Of a DNA stretch of 64,000 nt, positions 62,901 through 64,000 are shown in pieces (positions within the stretch are counted from its first letter, which is position 1; each line of letters begins with the position of its first letter). The translations under genes and the position numbers were made by a program. The notes below the pieces were generated by a model that was not told the DNA's origin, searched no databases, and saw nothing but the letters and a program-made list of their open reading frames with translations. Origin of the DNA: Anaspis maculata (taxonomy: Eukaryota; Arthropoda; Insecta; Coleoptera; Scraptiidae); assembly GCA_949128115.1 (NCBI GenBank), contig OX421962.1, forward strand, positions 61,359,787 through 61,423,786, given 5' to 3'.

Positions 62901-63907
62901 AGAGAAAACCCAAAAATCACGAAAAAAAAAATGGCAGCTAGAGGTAGAAATTCGCCAAAGTATGTGTCAGATGTCTCCCTCGATTTAAATCGCCCTGTTT
63001 TTTCTCGTAAAAATATTCACTAGGAATCGTGAGTTATTACGGGTGGATAGTCCGGTATAGATCTACTTCTACATCTCGCCTTTTTTATCCCAAAAAAGGC
63101 GATTCAGTTTTGAATTAGCCCTCACTAGTATTTTACTATAGGGCCGAGTATAGGGCTAACAATCATGCTAATAATAATTCAGTCCGGTTGTAACCAATAC
63201 AGTAATACAGTACTAAAGCACGACGTTCTAATGCCCTTCTGAGCAACACTTTCCTAAGATTAAGCTGGAGATAAAAGGTCTCTGATTCATTCGAATTGCG
63301 TCAGAGTAATTCATTATTCTATTCACACTATAAAATCTTGTGGGTAAACAGCCAATTTGTGAATATGGTTTAATATTTATAACAACAGCAGATTGTCAGT
63401 TGGCTGACATGCGTTTCTCGCACTTTAAATTCCTAATGAATTTGTAAGGGGTAGAATCCCACAAAACTTCCTCTAGATACTAGATAGAATACCTCTTTTG
63501 GCTCAACAGATAATACATTTCAAGCACTCAGTATCTAATTTAAAAAAGAACCTTATCGTTATTGTTACTATATTTATGAGTATTTATTCTGACGACTCAT
63601 CTATAGGATACAATATGTTGATTTTGTAGTACCTATGTCTCAAAGACAATCATATAGATACTTTTACTTTAAGATCACGACCTTATTTAAAAACACTGTT
63701 TCTTTTCAGGTGAAGGAGGATTGGAAGTACGTCGCCATGGTTCTTGATAGGTTGTTTTTATGGATTTTCACACTGGCCGTGCTAGTGGGAACTGCAGGAA
63801 TCATTTTACAAGCGCCTACACTTTACGACGATAGGAGGCCTATTGACGTTCGACTTTCGGAAATTGCCTCGACAACAGCTAAGCCCCACATTACCAGTTC
63901 ACTTTAG
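22910..63907 (+). CDS. nAChRalpha: Nicotinic acetylcholine receptor alpha subunit, alpha3/alpha4-type (11 exons, 5' end incomplete)
   Basis: Ligand-gated cation channel subunit of the Cys-loop family; in insects it forms pentameric postsynaptic acetylcholine receptors, the target of neonicotinoids. Joined coding segments: 22910-23049, 43481-43525, 46210-46319, 47405-47585, 49786-49901, 51931-52099, 56497-56633, 56686-56832, 57057-57206, 57406-57637, 63710-63907. All junctions are GT-AG and phases match, giving 540 residues plus stop. Numbering from the first complete codon: Cys-loop C131 and C145 with 13 residues between; vicinal C204-C205 that define an alpha subunit; TM1 about 226-247, TM2 254-277, TM3 280-309, a long cytoplasmic loop, TM4 about 483-508. 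N-glycosylation sequons at 27, 114 and 215. Family members are usually 530-580 residues, so only the signal peptide is missing. Paralog assignment (alpha3 versus alpha4) is from memory and not certain; family assignment is firm. Confidence 0.95.
23050..24779. other. Start of the 20.4-kb intron 2; no recognisable feature
   Basis: AT-rich sequence, no gene or clear repeat seen. Open frames up to 94 codons on both strands are unremarkable. Confidence 0.4.
25295..25381. repeat. (CCGT)n microsatellite, ~21 units
   Basis: Nearly perfect tetranucleotide array with one A interruption at about 25320, immediately 3' of a stem-loop at 25253-25280. The shorter equivalent is 27825-27883; inverted equivalents are 30441-30474 and 62173-62226. 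Confidence 0.97.
26760..27160. repeat. ~118-bp tandem array (4 units), GCCGCCATNTTG motif, copy A
   Basis: CCATCTTGG recurs at 26773, 26891 and 27009, with a diverged fourth unit near 27129. Each unit also carries a TGAAACTTG...CTTGTCT...TACGATCATT stretch. The same array is at about 29250-29650 in copy B, and a related inverted one at 61430-61680. Confidence 0.9.
27781..29995. repeat. Tandem duplication, copy B
   Basis: Very similar to copy A with scattered substitutions; (CCGT)n here is 27825-27883 versus 25295-25381 in copy A, and (TGTC)n 28945-28968 versus 26443-26478. It ends in diverged GGGGGCGG monomers. Confidence 0.88.
30441..30720. repeat. (GGAC)n tract and inverted AGCG hairpin modules
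   Basis: (GGAC)n at 30441-30474 is followed by CAAAGCGGTTGCAATAGCG at 30474-30492, whose complement recurs at about 30690-30710. The two modules thus face each other across ~130 bp and close the repeat block. Confidence 0.7.
30721..32905. other. Intron 2 continuation; no gene
   Basis: One isolated element end (CACCCTG-TA at about 31067-31075). Open frames 31502-31795, 31912-32145 and 32253-32657 are not recognisable. Confidence 0.4.
32906..33213. mobile_element. Palindromic MITE, copy 2 of the family at 21720
   Basis: Outer ends AAGGACGCGGAGTTGA and TCAACTCCGTCCTT; inner block CAAACCAAAGTACATCCTT and complement around a centre near 33060. Diverged from but clearly homologous to 21720-22050. 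No clear target duplication. Confidence 0.8.
33385..33403. repeat. (TAG)n microsatellite
   Basis: Six consecutive TAG units within intron 2. Confidence 0.9.
33404..35652. other. Intron 2 continuation; no feature recognised
   Basis: The longest open frame in the window (35029-35499, minus, 156 codons) lies here. Its translation is Ser/Phe-rich with no motif I recognise and it is probably fortuitous. Confidence 0.35.
35765..36835. repeat. 1.07-kb concentric palindrome
   Basis: The outer arms (35765-35951 and 36654-36835) pair through CAAAAGAATCTAGGGGACAAG and its complement. The inner arms (35952-36270 and about 36380-36653) pair through CAGGGTGATCAAT, CAAAGATATTGATCATTTTG and others. The centre is near 36310. 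Confidence 0.85.
37553..39380. mobile_element. Candidate solo LTR (1.83 kb) inserted in the palindromic element
   Basis: Starts TGTAAC and ends CACCACA (TG...CA), flanked on both sides by ATATAT, and interrupts the otherwise related flanks GAGAAATTTATGTACATATAT and ATATATATGCTAAATTTTAT. No internal coding region or second LTR. The flank is low complexity, so the target duplication is weak evidence. Confidence 0.35.
37786..38026. mobile_element. 241-bp hairpin MITE
   Basis: Termini GACCGTGGGTTCCACCAAAA and TTTTGGTGGAACCCGTGGTC are near-perfect complements (26 of 27 bases by eye). It lies inside the LTR-like segment, the deepest level of the nest. Confidence 0.8.
39982..40179 (-). mobile_element. 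tRNA-derived SINE, second family
   Basis: On the minus strand the tRNA-like head has an A-box-like TAGCACAGGTGG and B box GGTTCGATTCC (plus 40099-40109), with a T-rich (minus A-rich) tail at 39982. A perfect 12-bp duplication ATTAGAGGCCTC occurs at 39970-39981 and 40180-40191. The sequence is different from the 4430/4972 SINEs. Confidence 0.88.
40411..40515. repeat. Fragment of the 24780-30720 repeat family
   Basis: Contains AACATCTTGCGTTCACTAAT, GTTACTGAGCCTGA and GAGGGCATATTCACCTGTT, diverged matches to 27185-27265. Confidence 0.75.
41192..41582. mobile_element. 391-bp hAT-type MITE
   Basis: Ends CAGTGGCGTA and TACGCCACTG; flanks GTCAGGCAC and GTCAGCAC are an 8-bp duplication differing by one base insertion. 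A distinct family from 21268 but the same superfamily. Confidence 0.8.
41663..42037. mobile_element. 375-bp TA-flanked foldback MITE
   Basis: Left CAGGGTGTGTCACTTTTTTT and right AAAAAAAGTGTAACACCCTG, flanked by TA. Inner arms share CACTTATTTTTTGATGCTCTACCATCTCCTG-like sequence in inverted orientation. Confidence 0.85.
42038..43480. other. End of intron 2; R1-like debris, C-run
   Basis: Contains a 12-13 base C run at about 42600 and short matches to repeat R1 (CCCCCACCAACATGGAA at 42679, cf. 10384). A 110-codon frame at 42815-43144 is not recognisable. It ends in the polypyrimidine tract of exon 3. Confidence 0.4.
43481..43525 (+). CDS. nAChRalpha: nAChR alpha exon 3 (45 bp): start of binding loop D
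   Basis: Fifteen codons, [15 protein letters not shown], the short third exon characteristic of insect nAChR genes. The tryptophan at residue 58 (LWVEQ) belongs to loop D of the ligand site. It is preceded by a polypyrimidine tract and TTTCAG, and followed by GTAAGT. Both ends are phase 0, so skipping it would keep the frame but remove loop D. It is separated from exon 2 by 20.4 kb of repeat-rich intron. Confidence 0.95.
43900..44480. repeat. Dispersed repeat family R1, copy 3
   Basis: Shares ATGGATTGGAA...GCAACA, GACCAGAACGACC and GGTAATTTTTTCAAAATGA blocks with 10860-11190. It lies in intron 3. Confidence 0.6.
45040..45936. mobile_element. ~0.9-kb foldback element
   Basis: GTAGGTTCACTTGTACCGTGATTCTAG at the left pairs with CTAGAGTCACAGTACAAGTGAACCTAC at the right. 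The inner sequence is unique and without a recognisable gene. Located between exons 3 and 4. Confidence 0.7.
46210..46319 (+). CDS. nAChRalpha: nAChR alpha exon 4: binding loop A region
   Basis: Encodes [11 protein letters not shown] followed by the conserved [16 protein letters not shown] block; W89 and Y96 are loop A positions. Acceptor TTTCGCAG, donor GTACGT at 46320. The exon ends with two bases of an asparagine codon that the next exon completes. In several insects the alpha4 gene has two mutually exclusive versions of this exon. I looked for a second copy between 43526 and 47404 and saw none, so either this is not alpha4, the second copy is absent, or I missed a diverged one. Confidence 0.95.
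46320..47404. other. Intron 4; no feature recognised
   Basis: No duplicate of exon 4 seen, which matters because alpha4 genes may carry one. Confidence 0.5.
47405..47585 (+). CDS. nAChRalpha: nAChR alpha exon 5: loop E, Cys-loop and loop B
   Basis: Starts with the last base of a split Asn codon and encodes ADGNFEVTL, an N-Y-T sequon (residue 114), the [11 protein letters not shown] segment, the Cys-loop (C131 to C145 enclosing the FPF motif) and loop B GSWTYDG with W152. Acceptor TTTCTAG, donor GTAGGC at 47586, ending phase 0 after GFQ. Length 181 bp. A MITE of the GCCYGATYGCAC family begins only 70 bp downstream of the donor. Confidence 0.95.
47656..48262. mobile_element. Hairpin MITE, GCCCGATTGCAC family, copy 2
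   Basis: The left end GTCCGATCGCACAAACGTGGTATCGAAT matches 16794 onward; the right end is TTTGTGCAATCAGGC. The interior is diverged and ~200 bp longer than copy 1, with a GC-rich insert around 48060-48200. Confidence 0.8.
48267..48833. mobile_element. 567-bp MITE with TTA target duplication (PIF/Harbinger-like)
   Basis: Termini AGCCGCATCCACATAG and CTATGTGGATGCGGCT are exact complements, flanked by TTA at 48264-48266 and 48834-48836, as expected for PIF/Harbinger transposition. Contains an (ATTT)n tract at 48566-48596. It abuts the previous MITE. Confidence 0.85.
48837..49785. other. Rest of intron 5; no feature recognised
   Basis: AT-rich, no gene or repeat identified. Confidence 0.4.
49786..49901 (+). 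CDS. nAChRalpha: nAChR alpha exon 6: approach to loop C
   Basis: Encodes [12 protein letters not shown]... through [12 protein letters not shown] plus two bases of an arginine codon. The [12 protein letters not shown] block immediately before the vicinal cysteines is highly conserved in insect alpha3/alpha4 subunits. Acceptor ATTTTCAG, donor GTAAGA at 49902. Residues 167-178 are the variable part of the extracellular domain and the best place to separate paralogs by alignment. Confidence 0.95.
50721..51067. mobile_element. 347-bp foldback MITE with (TTA)n
   Basis: Ends CAGGTGCCCCAGAAATAAGTGAA and TTCACTTATTTCTCGGGACACCTG are inverted copies. The interior has a (TTA)n tract at 50963-50991. 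Several further TACAGG ends at 50200, 50347 and 50463 lack identified partners. Confidence 0.75.
51300..51570 (+). pseudogene. Possible LINE reverse-transcriptase-upstream fragment
   Basis: A frame reads [20 protein letters not shown] followed by EYLGNYM, resembling the IR..DG.I......RW.EYF..L segment found just before the RT domain of many insect LINEs. An upstream frame ([15 protein letters not shown]) would join through a frame shift. There are stops and no catalytic motifs; identification is tentative. Confidence 0.3.
51931..52099 (+). CDS. nAChRalpha: nAChR alpha exon 7: loop C vicinal cysteines and TM1
   Basis: Encodes [15 protein letters not shown] (C204-C205, the hallmark of alpha subunits), an N-I-T sequon at 215, the pre-TM1 linker [11 protein letters not shown] and TM1, ending SDSGEK. 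The terminal G-E-K is the TM1-TM2 loop carrying the glutamate associated with cation selectivity. Acceptor GTCCTCAG, donor GTAAGT at 52100, phase 0. Confidence 0.96.
52506..53252. mobile_element. 747-bp TA-flanked foldback element
   Basis: Ends CAGGTGTCCCGAAAATACACC and complement of CAGGTGTCTCGAAAATATACC, flanked by TA. Arms of about 230 bp pair through GGGACCCTGAAGATGG / CCATCTTCAGGGTCCC. Located in intron 7. Confidence 0.88.
53681..53826. repeat. 73-bp direct duplication inside the left foldback arm
   Basis: Two almost identical 73-bp units starting AAATATAGGGTGGC at 53681 and 53754; the right arm has a single unit, so the duplication is secondary. Confidence 0.92.
53989..54082 (+). pseudogene. 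Exon-like signal/membrane segment in a foldback loop, with splice donor
   Basis: An ATG-initiated frame [20 protein letters not shown] continues into a hydrophobic stretch ([12 protein letters not shown]) and ends at CAG|GTGAGT, an excellent donor, after one base of a codon. The [13 protein letters not shown]...AG pattern is reminiscent of the first membrane helix of insect facilitative sugar/trehalose transporters, but that is a resemblance only. It may be a captured gene fragment, the first exon of a nested gene, or a cryptic exon of the receptor transcript. Confidence 0.3.
54925..55060. mobile_element. 136-bp hairpin with ~40-bp near-perfect arms
   Basis: AGGTTTGTTCGCGTCGCATG and its exact complement bound a stem that continues through GAACTTTTTGCACTTTCTGCA with a single mismatch class. 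The loop is about 56 bp. The flanks are TAT on both sides. Very low divergence suggests recent insertion. Confidence 0.85.
55061..56092. other. Intron 7 continuation; no feature recognised
   Basis: No gene or clear repeat identified. Confidence 0.4.
56093..56325. mobile_element. 233-bp hairpin MITE with GGGCCGTATTC ends
   Basis: Ends GGGCCGTATTCATACCTC and its near-complement, with inner TAAGCTAAAAGCGCTATTAG and complement. The target duplication is either CAAAG (ends GGCC) or AAA (ends GGGCCC), so the superfamily is ambiguous. It lies ~170 bp upstream of exon 8. Confidence 0.85.
56497..56633 (+). CDS. nAChRalpha: nAChR alpha exon 8: channel-lining TM2 and start of TM3
   Basis: Begins [20 protein letters not shown], the TM2 pore helix, followed by IIPPTS and the first part of TM3 ([16 protein letters not shown]). 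Acceptor TTGTTCTAG, donor GTAAGA at 56634. It ends with two bases of a serine codon. The following intron is only 52 bp, near the lower limit for insects. Confidence 0.96.
56686..56832 (+). CDS. nAChRalpha: nAChR alpha exon 9: end of TM3 and proximal cytoplasmic loop
   Basis: Completes TM3 ([10 protein letters not shown]) and encodes [18 protein letters not shown] and [10 protein letters not shown], the standard post-TM3 region of alpha3/alpha4-like subunits. Acceptor TTTTGCAG, donor GTAGGT at 56833, ending with two bases of a codon completed by the next exon. Confidence 0.95.
57057..57206 (+). CDS. nAChRalpha: nAChR alpha exon 10: cytoplasmic loop, RTCNGLELR segment
   Basis: Encodes [20 protein letters not shown] followed by an acidic, serine-rich stretch ending [14 protein letters not shown] is conserved in the TM3-TM4 loop of insect alpha3/alpha4 subunits. 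Two in-frame acceptors exist: AG at 57055-57056 (used here) and AG at 57076-57077, which would remove seven residues. The first has the more pyrimidine-rich upstream sequence. Donor GTAAAT at 57207. Confidence 0.88.
57406..57637 (+). CDS. nAChRalpha: nAChR alpha exon 11: distal cytoplasmic loop and MA helix
   Basis: Encodes 77 residues: a variable Gly/Pro/Leu-rich part, then [20 protein letters not shown], the amphipathic MA helix before TM4. Acceptor is a T-rich tract with TTTCGCAG, donor GTAAGT at 57638, phase 0. The exon is notably GC-rich relative to surrounding introns. Confidence 0.95.
57638..58278. other. Start of last intron; no feature recognised
   Basis: No coding or repeat feature identified before the foldback at 58279. 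Confidence 0.4.
58279..59425. mobile_element. TA-flanked element predicted to fold as a three-way junction
   Basis: Ends CAGGGTGTCCCAGCTAAAAC and complement, flanked by TA (right end has two extra bases). The outer stem 58279-58480 / 59215-59425 encloses two separate hairpins: 58483-58558 with 58780-58854, and about 58915-59010 with 59105-59207. No transposase. Confidence 0.88.
59677..62475. mobile_element. Composite foldback array with inserted dispersed repeat
   Basis: Left end TA-CATGCTGTCCGTTTTTCGAGG; matching right ends occur twice, at 61298 (GGACAGCCTG-TA) and 62475 (GGACATCCTG-TA). Between 59677 and 61298 a ~400-bp unit (GAGATACAAAGTCGGTTAAAT, ACAACGATGTGTCACATG etc.) alternates plus, minus, plus, minus. 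Between the two right ends lies an inverted copy of the 24780-30720 repeat family (about 61310-62300). Confidence 0.75.
61310..62300. repeat. Inverted copy of the complex repeat family with (GACG)n
   Basis: Contains the complement of the GAGGCATATTCGCTTG module, ATGGCGGCCAAGATGGCGG arrays at 61432-61575, 61760-61790 and 62033-62055, (GACG)n at 62173-62226 and an AGCGC stem-loop at about 62238-62271. Confidence 0.8.
62476..63709. other. End of last intron; no feature recognised
   Basis: AT-rich; ends in the TTCTTTTCAG acceptor of exon 12. Confidence 0.4.
63710..63907 (+). CDS. nAChRalpha: nAChR alpha exon 12 (last): TM4 and C-terminus
   Basis: Encodes [20 protein letters not shown], the rest of TM4 and the short extracellular tail, ending ...[13 protein letters not shown] and TAG at 63905-63907. 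Acceptor TTCTTTTCAG. It is separated from exon 11 by a 6-kb intron composed largely of foldback repeats. The C-terminal [11 protein letters not shown] is a typical insect alpha3/alpha4 ending. Confidence 0.96.
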   Translation: MKEDWKYVAMVLDRLFLWIFTLAVLVGTAGIILQAPTLYDDRRPIDVRLSEIASTTAKPHITSSL

Positions 63908-63909
63908 AT

Positions 63910-63915
63910 AATAAA
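63910..63915 (+). terminator. AATAAA polyadenylation hexamer, 3 bp after the stop codon
   Basis: A perfect AATAAA starts two bases beyond the TAG of the nAChR gene. If used it would give a 3' UTR of only some 20-30 nt. A longer UTR extending past 64000 is at least as likely, so this is a candidate only. Confidence 0.35.
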
Positions 63916-64000
63916 GTCGTACTAAAAAAAACACGGTTTATAGGTACCAAAATTATTAATGTCGTACTTCAGGCTTTTCTCTTCAACTTTTGATGCTGAG

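Noticed and set aside
1..64000. CRISPR array or bacterial operon
   Set aside because: Repeats are eukaryotic transposons and microsatellites; gene structure is spliced.

Overview
The window is insect nuclear DNA, AT-rich and dense in transposon debris. It carries one clearly recognisable gene: most of a nicotinic acetylcholine receptor (nAChR) alpha subunit on the + strand. Eleven coding exons lie between 22910 and 63907, have matching splice phases, and together encode 540 residues. They run from the mature N-terminus through the Cys-loop, the vicinal-cysteine ligand loop, TM1-TM4 and the stop codon. Only the signal-peptide exon is missing; it is upstream of 22910, either unrecognised here or outside the window. 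The protein belongs to the insect alpha3/alpha4 subgroup (alpha1 and alpha2 fit less well by memory of the family). The species cannot be fixed from sequence alone. A hemipteran such as a whitefly is my guess from gene and repeat style, not a demonstrated identification.

Layout. 1-22909 is upstream DNA or intron 1. It holds mariner-type transposase relics, a degraded Tc1-like element carrying two SINEs with perfect target duplications, several TA-flanked foldback elements, a 1-kb hAT-type element with an 8-bp target duplication, and a second-family hairpin nested in that hAT element. Exon 2 is at 22910-23049. The next intron is 20.4 kb. It contains a 6-kb block of complex repeats (24780-30720) with a ~2.5-kb tandem duplication, (CCGT)n tracts and arrays rich in GCCATNTTG motifs, then a multiply nested palindrome/LTR-like complex (35653-39578), a SINE and two small DNA elements. 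Exons 3-7 (43481-52099) are separated by 1-3 kb introns, each with its own hairpin elements. Exons 8-11 (56497-57637) are tightly packed, with one intron only 52 bp long. The last intron (57638-63709) is almost wholly foldback repeats, and the last exon ends at 63907.

Recurring theme. At least a dozen unrelated-looking foldback elements share one architecture: flanking TA, termini of the form CAGG(G/T)TG..., and long inverted arms. Several are concentric, one palindrome sitting in the loop of another. The introns of this channel gene should therefore yield many long RNA hairpins. One foldback loop (53989-54082) holds an exon-like open segment with a good splice donor that does not look like transposon sequence. 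No rRNA, true tRNA, CRISPR array or bacterial-type operon was seen.
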